Shown: one piece after another, positions 12,470 to 22,485 of the stretch
Layout of the letters: every line of letters starts with the position of its first letter
Position numbering within the stretch: position 1 is the stretch's first letter
Origin: Eonycteris spelaea
Lineage: Eukaryota > Chordata > Mammalia > Chiroptera > Pteropodidae
NCBI GenBank assembly: GCA_003508835.1
Contig: PUFA01000211.1
Span: 2,108,001 to 2,172,000, forward strand
Length of the DNA: 64,000 bases
Reading direction: 5' to 3'
Position numbers and translations under genes: made by a program
Notes under the pieces: generated by a model
What the model was told of the DNA's origin: nothing
What the model saw: only the letters and a program-made list of their open reading frames with translations
Database searches by the model: none

Positions 12470-13335
12470 CTGGCATATAATAAAATTACAATATGTACAA
12501 CAAAGGAAGAAAATATGACCTTTGGTTAAAAGAGCAAACAATAAATATAATTACATCTAGACTTATTCCAGATGCTGGACTTCAAAATAAGAAAGACTTT
12601 ACAATAACCATGATAAATATGTTAAGGGATCTAGTGGAAAATGTGGGCAATAAGTGTGAAGAGATGGAGGATTTCAGCAAAGATGGAAACCACCGAAAAA
12701 GGCCAAATGGAAATGCTAGATATAAAAAAATACAGTGGAACAAATGAAGAATCAATCTGTGGCTTTACAACAGGTTTGGATATAGCAAGACCAAAAGACA
12801 GAAATTATCCAAACTGAAAAGAAAAAAAAGAAAAAAAACTCAAAGTGTACAAGATCTGTGGGGCAATATGAAGCAATCTAAGTTACAGATCGTTGAAGGC
12901 TCAGAAAAAGAGGGGAGATAGAACAATGCAGAATAAGTATTTGAAGAGGTAATAGGTGAGAATTTTTCCAAAGTTGATGGAGCATCAACCAATAGGCCCA
13001 AACAAATAAGTACAAAGACAAAAAACACACCAAAGCATATTCAGGGTGAAACTGCCAAACATCAAAGGTAAAGAGAAAATCTTAAAAGCAGCCAAGTGGG
13101 AAAGAAAGACACTTTGTACACTGGGAATAATAATATAAGTGTTGATTGACTTTTCAGAAAAACAATGGAGGCCAGAAAATAAAAGATTAACTCTTTTAAA
13201 GTGCTGAAAGACCTAGAATTTTATTTCTGGAGACTGGATCTTATAAAACTGAAAGCAAAATAAAGACATTTGCAGACAGACAAAAGTTGAAAATTTGTCT
13301 CCAGCAGACTTGCTTGGCAAGAAGTGCCGGAGTAA
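12470..13335 (+). pseudogene. Old HAL1/L1 ORF1 remnant
   Basis: This is a decayed piece of a half-L1 or old L1, covering the second half of ORF1. Landmarks in order are 'gatgctggacttcaaaataagaaagactttacaataacc', 'gaagaatcaatctgtg', 'gtgagaatttttccaaag', 'gagaaaatcttaaaagcagcca', 'aaaacaatggaggccagaa', 'gtgctgaaagacctagaatttta', and a last block encoding a worn form of the ORF1p carboxyl-terminal domain. ORF1p normally packages LINE RNA as a trimeric RNA-binding protein; here stops and frameshifts break the frame, and the longest open piece is 84 codons at 12493-12747. Homology stops at about 13335, so the 3' end is missing. Confidence 0.72.
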
Positions 13336-13975
13336 GTTCACCAGGTTCAGGGAAATGGGGCTGGCCTGATCTGCGGGAGGACATCAAGTGTGCCAGAGAG
13401 GAGTGTCGGCTTTGACCATAAGAGCCAAAACCAGTCACACATACCACCGAGGCCTCACCTGGCTCTTCAAGGATAAGCACCAGGCAAGGTGTCCAGGGCC
13501 AGTGGCCATAACAGAAAACCCCTAGGTGGCCAGAGCCCTGCTGGCCACAAAAGACCAGAGAAACTGCAGAGCTTCTCCTGGAACCAAAGCCAGTGCCAGA
13601 CAGACCAGCTGGAGCACAGGCAAGGGGCGGACAGGGTGACAGCAGAGCTGCCTCACTTCTTCCACATCGCAGCACACCTCGACATTGGTGGTGTTGGCAC
13701 ACACCTGCAGACACGGGTGAGCCTGTTCAGGAGGCTGCTCACCTGGCAGCCTCCAGGGCCTTTAGAATCCAAGGCCTTTAGATCCCACGTGTGGTCTCCG
13801 TCAGGACCACTGGCCTTGGAAAGCTCTGTACTCTAGGGCGCACATGTGGTCGGTCATTCATGGCCCAAGGCTCTTCTGAATTAAACTGTGCATTGAGAAA
13901 CCCTCGAAGCATAATCTTGCCTGCAAAGGTCACAGGAGTCTCCCTGCCTCGGCAACACTTTTAGTTTATTTTGGT
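13336..13975. other. GC-richer stretch, unidentified
   Basis: This is the richest GC patch of the window and holds its longest open frame: 157 codons on the minus strand at 13241-13714, overlapped by a 115-codon plus-strand frame at 13489-13836. Neither resembles a family I know, and the longer one starts inside HAL1 sequence. A splice-like segment is described among the findings. It may be a very old repeat or simply a GC island. Confidence 0.35.
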
Positions 13976-13976
13976 T

Positions 13977-14095
13977 GTGAGTATGCCATGTGTGTGTGAG
14001 TGTGTATGTGTGTGTATGAGTATGTAAGTGTATGTGTGTGACAGTGTGTGACCGTATGTGAGTAAGCGTGTGTGAGTATGTGTCTATGCAGGTGT
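13977..14095. repeat. Degenerate (TG)n / (TGAGTATG)n repeat
   Basis: TGTG units are mixed with TGAG, TATG and TAAG over about 120 bases. Confidence 0.85.
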
Positions 14096-14799
14096 CTGTT
14101 CAAGAAGGAAGGGCCTTAAATAGAGTTTCTACTTACTAAATTTTCATTTAGCAAAGGTCATGTAGAAATGGCAAATTCTACACTTTTCAAAGATTTACAA
14201 TCCATATAGAAAACAATTAGCCAAAGACACAAGATCTTTTTTTAAAGCTTATTTGTAGTATTTATATACAGAAACTGTTAAAATCGTTAAATTTACTGCA
14301 AACATCTGCCTTTTAAAAATAATGCACAGTCATTAAATTTTTTAAAATTTTGAAAAGTAGAGAAAAGTGAAAAATAGTTTTAGAGATGATCATAGTAATA
14401 CCATTTTTCTCTCCTTTCAATCTTTCTCGATAAATGGTTATATGGGCTCTTTTTCCCCTGTTTGTTTTGGAGGGACAAGTTCTTATTTTACTACTTTTTA
14501 AAAATTTTAATTAGTTTCAAGTGTACAGTACATTGGTTAGACATCTATATAGTTCGTAAAATGATCCTCCCAATTGCTCCCTCCCTCCCCTGACTTTCCA
14601 CCTAGCCAACATATTAACGCTAACTGCATTCCCTATGCCGTGCTCCCTATCCCTGTGACCAACTATCAACTAGTAATTTGTACTTCTTTAACCCTTCGCC
14701 CAGCCCCATTCTCCCAGTCCCCCAAACACCCCTCCCCTCTGTCCATCATCAAATTGTCCACTATATTTGTGAGTCTGTTTTTGATTAGTTTGTTCTTTT

Positions 14800-14990
14800 T
14801 ATTCCTTAAATTCCACATATAAGTGAAATCATATACTGTTTATCTTTCTCTGTCTGACTTAAATACCTTCTAGGTCCATCAAAGCAATATCTTTTCCATC
14901 CCCTTCCTTTTCATATGTAAGGGTCTTGTTTTCTTATCCTTTCAGCCACTCTATCTTTTGGTTGGAGCACTTAATTCTTTTCCATTTAAG
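14800..14990 (-). pseudogene. Fused ends of ORF2 in copy A
   Basis: Reading on the minus strand, sequence for the ORF2 amino end ('agtgctccaaccaaaagata', 'ggataagaaaacaagaccc') passes after a small deletion to 'ggaaggggatggaaaagatattg'. It then jumps at about 14886-14880 to 'atggacctagaaggtatt' and 'gatttcacttatatgtgg', which code the last residues of ORF2. Roughly 3.5 kb of the normal gene (endonuclease, reverse transcriptase, cysteine-rich end) is missing. The estimate uses the normal ORF2 length of about 1,275 codons. Confidence 0.72.
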
Positions 14991-15906
14991 GTACTTATTG
15001 ATAGAAGTAGTTTTACCATTCTTTATTCCTGTTTTTGATACATGTTTTTTCTTCTTAAAGAAGTCCTCCAACATTTCCTGTAATACTGGCTTGGTGGTGA
15101 TAAATTCCTTTAGCTTATTTTTGTCTGGGAAGCTCTTTATCTGTCCTTCAACTCTAAATGATAGCTTTGCTGGATAAATTATTCTTGGTTGTAGATCTGG
15201 GTCTTCATCCTGTCGAATATTTTTTGCCAAGCCCTTCTGTCCTGCATAGTTTCTTTTGAGAAATCAGCTGCCAGTCTTATGGGTGTTCCTTATATGTAAT
15301 TATTTGTTTTTCTCTTGCTGCTTTTAAATTCTTTCTTTGTATTTAACCTTTGGCATTTTAATTATGGTGTCTTGGTGTGGGCCTCTTTGAAATTCTCTGA
15401 GTTCCTGAGGTTTTATGTCCATTTCCTTCACCAGGTTAGAAGTTTTCCATCATTATTTCTTCAAACAGCTGTTTAACATCTCGATTTTCTTAAGTTACGC
15501 CGATCAGATATTTTGACCCTTAATAGTGTCCCATATGCTTCTTAAATTATTTTTATAGTCTTGGCATCTTTTTTCTTGCCATTTGATTGAGTGTCCTTGG
15601 TTTTCCTGTCCTCTAGATAGGGCATTTGATCCTCTACTTTATTTACTTTGTTTATTCCATTTGAATACTTTCATCTCGATAATGTGTTCTTCATTTCAGA
15701 CTGGTTCCCTTTTATAATTTCCATTTTTTTTTCATGTTTTTCATCTTTTTGTTGAAGTTCTCACTGAATTTATTACACTTCCCAAAAGTCATTGAGCATC
15801 TTTATAACCAGTGTTTTGAACTCTGTATGTTAGATTACTTGACTCCATTATATCTGGATCTCTGTTTCTGCTCTGTCACATGGTTTCTGCTTCTTTGTTT
15901 TCCCAT
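14936..15906 (-). pseudogene. Broken ORF1 of half-L1 copy A
   Basis: The start codon at 15906-15904 begins MGKQRSRNHV, which matches the start in copy B (MGRQRSRNHM). The middle is interrupted by stops and indels. The final 98 codons (15230-14936) remain open and contain the ORF1p carboxyl-terminal domain. Visible motifs are RIIYPAKLSF, IKSFPDKNKLKEFITTKP and LQEMLEDFF, matching the usual L1 ORF1p block 'PAKLSF...FPDKQKL.EF.T.RP.LQEML'. The reading then runs on out of frame into the old ORF2 start (KWKRIKCSNQ). In intact LINEs this protein coats the RNA. Confidence 0.75.
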
Positions 15907-16789
15907 TTTGGTCTGCCTTTGTGTCTGTTCTAGATACTAAGCAAAGCTCCTCAGTCTCTCAGTCTTATTAGTGTGGATTTGTGAAGTAGGTGTCCAGTGG
16001 CACAGTCCTAAGAGGGGTTCAGCTGTAGGCCAAATTTAGCTCCAGCCTGTGCCCCTCCAGGGCCACTTGTTAAGATTCAGCAAGCAATCCAAAGTTGCCG
16101 TGCTTATAATTGCCTCAAAAGGCCACATCAGAAACTGAGGCCAGCTGCCTCCTCCAGTGTGAGTCTCAGCAAGGAGCACCTGACTCGCTGAGGATACACC
16201 TGGATGTGGCTTGGATGGAGCCCAAGTTGGGGTATGCAGAGTTCGGGGAATTCTCTGGCAGAGTGACCTCTGTTACCTAGTTTGAGGACTTCCCAGCAAT
16301 GGTGGTGATGTGTCTATACACTGGGAGAGGGGAGGGCTTAACAGGGAACAATGAATACCACTGGCACTTCTGTACCCAGTGAGTCTCACCTCGGCCCTCG
16401 CTCCAACAGTATGTCCCTGTATGTCCCTGGTGCCCCCTGTGTACAGCCCAATCAGCACTGGTACTCAGAGCAAGCGGGTCCATCACCATGAAAGTCTGCT
16501 CGGAGACATGGCCCCTTTAAGAGGCTTCTGCTGCTGCCGCAGCCTCCATCTCACTCAGCCGCTAGAGACTGGGTAGTCCTGCATCCTCGCTCCGTCCTAC
16601 CTTCTGCTGATGCCAAGTGATTTCTTGGATTTCTCTCTAGTTGTATGGCTTGTTAATCTAGATCCCAGTTGGTTTTTCCTTACTGCTGCTCCTTGTTTCC
16701 ATCACAACTTTGATTTGGTCGCCAGAGGGATGAACAGAGCCTTTATTTTCTACACTATTTTTTTCTCCTCTATTTTACTACTTTTTTAT

Positions 16790-17290
16790 ATATATAATTC
16801 TTACATTGTTTATACTACTTAGAATTCTATTTCTTTCTCTAAAAGTCCCCTTGTGTTGCCGAAGACCCCTTGCTCCAGGCTCACCCTTCCAATGACTAAA
16901 GCTTCTACAAAAGACCGGATAACCAGGAGGCTTCTGCTTTCTGTCAGGGGCTCTTAAAAACCTGGTTCCCAACTTGGAAGAGAAAGGGGGGAGGGGAATA
17001 TAGTGAACAACACACATATCAATTGCAAAAAAAAAATCTGCCATGTGTAGAATTCCTGGTGCAGTGAGATGTGCTTGCTGGAAGGTGAGAAATCTCTTGT
17101 GAGTACATTGGGGCAGAGGAAATGATGCAAACTTCTGAGTCCAAGAGAGCTTGGTGATATATTAGATCCTATACAGTGAGGGAAATTGAAAACAGTGTAA
17201 AAATAGCCAACTCTTTTCTTATGTGCCTTTCCTCATCTTTAAAGAAAGATCTTTAAAGAGAGTCCTATGGGTCTTTTTTTGCTACTATAT
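16790..17290. other. Stretch without recognised gene or repeat
   Basis: Nothing recognised apart from an A/T-rich start next to the copy A duplication and a short A tract near 17027-17035. Confidence 0.4.
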
Positions 17291-17845
17291 TAGTCAGGGT
17301 TCTCTAGAAAAAACAGAAGCAATAATACACATATTATTACAATAAAATCCAATATAATACAATGAAATATATTATATACTTATATAATAAATAATGATTA
17401 TCACAATAATACACAGAAAGATAAGAAACAAAAAGACAGAGATTTTTAAAAATTGGCTCACATGACTGTGGAGGCTGGCAAGTTGAACTCCATAGGGCAG
17501 GCCAGCAGCCTGGGAATTCAGGTAAAAGTTAATGTTACACTCTTGAGTTCAAAATTTTCTAGGCAGGCTTGAAACTCAAGTAGAATTTCTAAGTTGCAGT
17601 CCAGACAGACTTCCTCTTTCTCGGAGAACTTTATTCTTTTCTCTTACAACTTTCAACTTATTGGATGAAGTCCACCCATTTTATGTAATAGGGTGATCTA
17701 CTTCACTCAATCTACTGATTTAAATGTTAACCACATCTAAAAAAAAAAAAAACTATCACAGCATCATCTAAGCTGTTGTATGACCAGATGACTGGGCATC
17801 ATGGCTTAGCCAAGGGACATATAAAATTAGTCATTATAGCTATTC
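17291..17845 (-). mobile_element. LTR of MaLR/ERVL character, antisense
   Basis: Read on the minus strand it starts near 'tataatgactaattttatatgtc', continues 'atgcccagtcatctggtcat', 'gatgtggttaacatttaaatcagtagattgagtgaagtagatcaccct' and 'gtggacttcatccaat', and ends in 'tctagagaaccctgactaata'. That last block, read on the plus strand as 'tattagtcagggttctctag', is a very common mammalian LTR terminus. An AT-rich expansion has grown at 17335-17410. I am sure of the repeat but not of its exact family name. Confidence 0.62.
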
Positions 17846-18024
17846 TGCAAACTTCAAGAGAAACAGAAAATTAAAACTAAGCTGCATACATTTGATAAAG
17901 TGCCAAGAGCTCAGTTTATGAAGCACATGTCTTATGGGACTGAAAGTCTGTACTTACAGATATTCTTTTCAATTAAACTCATTTCACTTGACCTCAAAAA
18001 AGTACAGGTCTTCTTATAACACTG

Positions 18025-18243
18025 TGTTTGCAAACATGGGCTTTTAAGTCAGACGGACCAAGTTTGAATCCTGACTTTACCATTAATTGTGTAGTCCTCG
18101 GAAAGTTAGGTGGCTTCTCTGAGCCTCAGTTTACACATCTGCAAAATGATGATAATAACATCTATTCTACAGGAAGACATATTTAATGTGGTTAGTATAG
18201 TGCCTGGTACAGACATAAGCACTCAAATAATGGCTATTTTGTA
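18025..18243 (+). mobile_element. MIR SINE
   Basis: Nearly complete MIR: 'aagtcagacggaccaagtttgaatcctgactttaccatta', 'gtgtagtcctcggaaagttaggtggcttctctgagcctcagttt', 'tctgcaaaatgatgataataac', and the 3' end 'tagtgcctggtacagacataagcactcaaataatggct'. Confidence 0.88.
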
Positions 18244-18244
18244 A

Positions 18245-19925
18245 AATTACCAGGAGGTGTGAAATGTACTGCCTTTGTTTGATTTTCATGGAGCCACTAA
18301 TATCCCATAGCCTTTTGATGCTAAGTTCATGGTTCACATTGACTTGTCCAAGCTTCTTTTTTCTCTTGAGTATCTATAAAGAGTGGAAGCTCCCCCTAGT
18401 TGGGCCTTGGAAGCCCTAGTTAGCTCCATCCCATGCTATCTACTTATCTTCAGAAAAACTGCTGCCTCAGAAACAGAATTAGTGGTTGGTTGATGCAGAT
18501 GCCCTTCCCTCAGGGGTGGGGAGTTCTTAAAACTCTCTGCATTCCTGGTCCCTGGAGATAAGGACAACTTCTGGAAAAGTGATTGTAGTGAAGGAAGTTA
18601 TTGCATCACAGGACACATTTCTTTTCAGGAAATCTCTTGGATTCTCAGCTTCAAGGGTATGGGTGATTTGGGGGTGCCCTGACACCAGGATTCTCCCGTT
18701 TGTCTGGCAACCAGAAAACAGAAATTGAAAAATACAGTACAATTCTATAAAACACCTTGCTATTCCAGAGGTTAAAATATGTTGTGTAGCTATTTTTTCT
18801 CTCTAAGACATGACAAATCTACATCCTAGATTCTGTCTTTGGCATGATTACACTCAGAATGCTCCACAGCCCTGAAGCCTTTATAACATCACCTGTCTTC
18901 ATGAATACATGCCATGGGATGGGATGCTGACTTATTGTCATCATAAGAGGAACGCGTCTGTCTGGACACCCCACCAAAGGGGCACAGGAAATAAGGGTCA
19001 GGGAAATCCTAGCACTGCTCTCTATCAGACATTCTCCTCCCTCTCTTTTATTTCTAATTATAGGTAGCCATCCTTCTTGTAGGTTATATATTTCACTTGG
19101 TAAATTACTCATTTTTATAACCTCTGCATGTACCAAATGGCACTGAATTATATTAAAAACAATAGAAGGTATACATCTTTGAACATTTGTATCAGCCAGC
19201 CTGTTGTTTGAGGATTCACCTCAACTGAACTTACAATTCACATGAGTATCATTTGGCAATAAACCAAGTTTTATTAAAGTTGGGCAAAGTTTTTTTAAAA
19301 GAAAGATAAAATACTGACAAAAGCAAAAGTTAAAATTAAGCAGAGACATGTGAAATGCTGAGCAGTAGAATTAAAACAGAGACCTGATATCACCTGGACA
19401 ATAATGTTTTCCCTACTAGTGACCCCTACCCTCCCCACCCCAGGCATTGGAACTTAATTATTGTTATATCAGACCCTCATAGAACGGTCCTGGGAAAGCG
19501 AGGAAGGTATTCAGGTATCCAAAAATTCTCTTCCTAATGTCATATTTAAAGTTCCCCTTAATTTTAAATACATTTTTTCCCTGATGAAATGTTTTCATTT
19601 CTTCATAATGAAGTTAATTATTTTTTAGAAGGAAACTAATAAAAAAAATTTCTGTGGCCCAGCCCTTCGAGGTTTTGGCCATTGTACTGTAGCAGTGTGC
19701 CTAGTTCTCTCTTAAAAAAAAAAAAATGTATGTCCCTAGTTGTGGAAGATATTGAACCCATGAAACATGCAATGCTTCTGAAGTGGAATTTTGTATATTG
19801 TTAACTCTTATTACAAAAGAAATTATATATGCATTACAGAAACATCAAAAAATAAAGATAAGCAAGTGAGCCATATCAAACAGTTATAATTCCAATTATC
19901 TAGAAATGACTACTGACAACTTCTT
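18245..19925. other. Stretch without recognised gene or repeat
   Basis: No named repeat or exon seen. A 105-codon minus-strand frame at 18819-19136 has no recognisable domain. Confidence 0.4.
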
Positions 19926-19929
19926 GGTG

Positions 19930-20545
19930 TATTCCAAGTGCTTCCATATACATACAAACATGCACATCATATGTCTCTTCCATATGCATACAAACATAAA
20001 AGCTTATCACATGCACACAAACATGAGTATATGTGTCTCCCATGTGCATACAAACACACATTGTATATGTCTTATATAGCAACATATCTATCCATCACTT
20101 ATCTTTTATATGCACACCAATGTAAATGCACACCAGAGTTATCTTTCACGTGCATACAAATGTACACATGTATATGTATGTTTCATATGCGCAAAAACAT
20201 GTGAGTACATCATGTGGACCTCCCCCATGCATGAAGACAGGTATGTATATAATAAGTGTCTTGCATATAAACATATAAACATACAATTTGTATTCAAAAT
20301 ATAAACAAACACTTGTGTGTACCAGCTGTTTTTTCATATGAATATGCACATGCATGTATATCATGAGCACACATGATACATGAGCACACACATGCATGTG
20401 ACTTTTATAGGCACACAAGCATATAATGTACATAATATGTGTCTTTGGTATGCATGCAAACACATGAACCTCATGTTTCTTTTATGTTCATGTAAACATG
20501 CATTTCATATGTTTGCCCATATGTGTATATCTACTGTTTTTTCAA
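19930..20545. repeat. Degenerate minisatellite of CATATG-CATACAAACA units
   Basis: About 600 bases of diverged tandem units, mostly some 35-46 bases apart. Each pairs a pyrimidine-rich stretch ('tgtctcttc', 'tgtctccc', 'ttatcttt', 'tgtctttgg') with 'catatgcatacaaacat' or a variant. Clear units start near 19935, 19980, 20040, 20105, 20150, 20190, 20440 and 20490. Open frames run through it on both strands (88 and 105 codons), and their His/Tyr/Met/Cys-rich products come from the repeat itself. Confidence 0.8.
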
Positions 20546-20929
20546 AAATAAATGATGGATAACCTAGTCTACTTTAAAATGATATTTTCACTTTATTTTG
20601 TTTTCTTTTTTACTTTTGTATGATGCACATCTTTCCACAGCAATAGACCTTTTTCTGCTGAAGCATAATTTTAAATAGCTGTCTATATACATGTGAGTAT
20701 ATAACAATTTATGTAATTGTACTCTATTATGAGACATTAGGAAGCTTTCTACACTGTTTTCAATAGAATGTCCTTGGGTTTGCAATAGTCTCAAATAGTG
20801 TTGTCTCCAGGTATGAATTAATTTCTTACTTTACCACACTATCACAACATATTTTGTCATCATCTTTATAGCATGTTTCAGACTTGAGTTAGAGTCACTT
20901 ATGTGCAGTTATATTTTCTCCCTTCTACC

Positions 20930-21095
20930 TTTTCTTGGGAGCAGAAATTGTTCCCAGAGGACAGGGTTCCTCGATCGACTGACTTCTGCAGTCTTGAACT
21001 ATAATTCAGTGTCGTTCAGTTTATAAACATTTACCAAGCTTTGTCCCACAGGCTTGTACATAGTAGATTCTTAATAAATGTGTGTTGAATGGAAA
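20930..21095 (+). mobile_element. L2 LINE 3' end
   Basis: 'gaaattgttcccagaggacagggttcc' leads to 'ggcttgtacatagtagattcttaataaatgtgtgttgaatgg', the L2 3' terminus in sense orientation. Confidence 0.68.
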
Positions 21096-21164
21096 AATAT
21101 CTCTACAAAAGGAATCCTGCAGAAGAACCTGGTGGCTTATCTCCTTTTTCATTAGTTTTAGAGG

Positions 21165-21415
21165 CAGGACAGTATAGTGGTTCTGAGTCCAAGCTTTGGA
21201 GTCAGCCAGGCATGGGTTTGAAGCTGGGTTCTGTGACCTACAAGATCTATGATCTTATTATTTAGTTCCTCAATCTTCTGTTTTTTCACCTATAAAATGA
21301 GGTTAATAATGGTACCCTCCCCAATGGGGCTATGAAGATCATTAAAGACAACCTAAGTAAAACAGCCCAGTATTTAGTATGTAATCTATGTTAGCTCTCA
21401 TTATTATTATTGGTT
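21165..21415 (+). mobile_element. MIR SINE, near full length
   Basis: It contains 'acagtatagtggttctgagtccaagctttggagtcagccaggcatgggtttgaa', 'ctataaaatgaggttaataatggtaccctccccaatggggctatgaagatcattaa' and a tail 'ctatgttagctctcattattattatt', in MIR order. Confidence 0.88.
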
Positions 21416-21419
21416 ATTG

Positions 21420-22485
21420 TTTCCTGAATTAAATACTGTGAATAAAAATTTTTAATTAAGTGCTAAGCTCTTAGTGGATACCAAGTTGAATTTAATTAAA
21501 AATATCTTAGTAAAGAGAAAATTTTTAAAAAGACAGAAATTTCTTACTGACACAACTTTCAAACCTCTACAGGCCCTATCCACCCCAAATCATTGGCCTG
21601 GACATCTAGCGACCAAACCTGCTGGAGATTTTCTCAAGGCTCAGTGAGTGTGATGATAACACAGTCTTGGTGGCTTCACAATGTGTGTTATCTGAGGGTC
21701 TCAGGCCTGAATTATGTTACTCGTATGTGTATAGCTCTGGTTTCCAGATGGAGAAATTGAACTGCAGAGAACTGTTTAAAAATGATAACTCCATATTGCA
21801 GACTGCTGGACTGTATTCACATCCAATGCTCAGCATCAGATTCCTCTAGACTATATGGTAGGTGTTCTGCAATGTCTGCCTAAAGCCATAACCCTCTCTC
21901 CTCCTGCTGTTGCTACATCTCACTATTAGTTCCTGTGACATTTTGAGTGAGAATGCCTTCTGTTATAAAGATTCTTACACTCTGGAATGGATGAAAAGCA
22001 CCTTAAGAGATTTTTTTCACAAGCAAAACTTTACTTTGTCTCCTCCATGGTTGAATAAAATAAGAAATTTTCTTTAAATATTTACAAATTTTTTATTCGA
22101 TCAACTTTTAAGTGCTTAAAGTCTGCAAAATACTGTAATTACACTGTGATGAATAATAAAACAAACTAAGGGTTTTCTATTGTTTAAATATAATCACTTT
22201 TTATGTCATACATATAATAACTTTGTGTAATAGACATTATTATTTTCATTTTAGCAGTGAGTAAACTAAAGTTTATTCAAAATTGTTGGGACCTAAGGTA
22301 TACACACATACAACTTTATAGCTACAAACAAAGAATTGTTCAAAGTGGTTTTACTAACTTATTTTCCCATCAGCAGTATAAGTGTTCTAGTTGCTCTGCA
22401 TTGTTTGCAACACTTGGTATATCTGCCTTTTTTTAAAAAAACCATTATACCAGTATACATGTAGTGGCATTTCACTGAAGCTTTA
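21420..22485. other. AT-rich stretch without recognised gene or repeat
   Basis: No named element recognised. The 60-codon frame at 21667-21849 has no family resemblance. Confidence 0.4.

Larger units (their letters stand above)
14484..16786 (-). mobile_element. Half-L1 element, copy A, full length with target-site duplication
   Basis: A complete LINE-derived element on the minus strand. The same 16 bases, TATTTTACTACTTTTT, flank it at 14484-14499 and 16771-16786. Between them, in element order, lie a leader of about 860 bases (16770 down to 15907), an ORF1 region from the ATG at 15906-15904, a fused remnant of ORF2, and a 3' tail ending in an A-rich run (T-rich on the plus strand, near 14500). 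Nearly all of ORF2 is absent, so the element had no endonuclease or reverse transcriptase and must have used L1 proteins in trans. It shares layout and deletion junction with copies B and C. ORF1 is broken, so it is dead. No young L1 is present in the window to serve as partner. Confidence 0.88.

Noticed and set aside
12122..12541. 139-codon minus-strand frame
   Set aside because: Its start overlaps HAL1 ORF1 sequence on the opposite strand and it has no recognised domain or supporting context.
13241..13714. Longest open frame in the window, 157 codons on the minus strand
   Set aside because: It begins in decayed HAL1 sequence, runs through a GC-rich patch that also has a 115-codon frame on the other strand, and shows no domain. 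GC content lowers stop frequency, so length alone is not evidence.
19930..20545. CRISPR-like array
   Set aside because: The repeated units are diverged, spacing is irregular and there are no unique spacers of constant length; the surrounding genome is mammalian.
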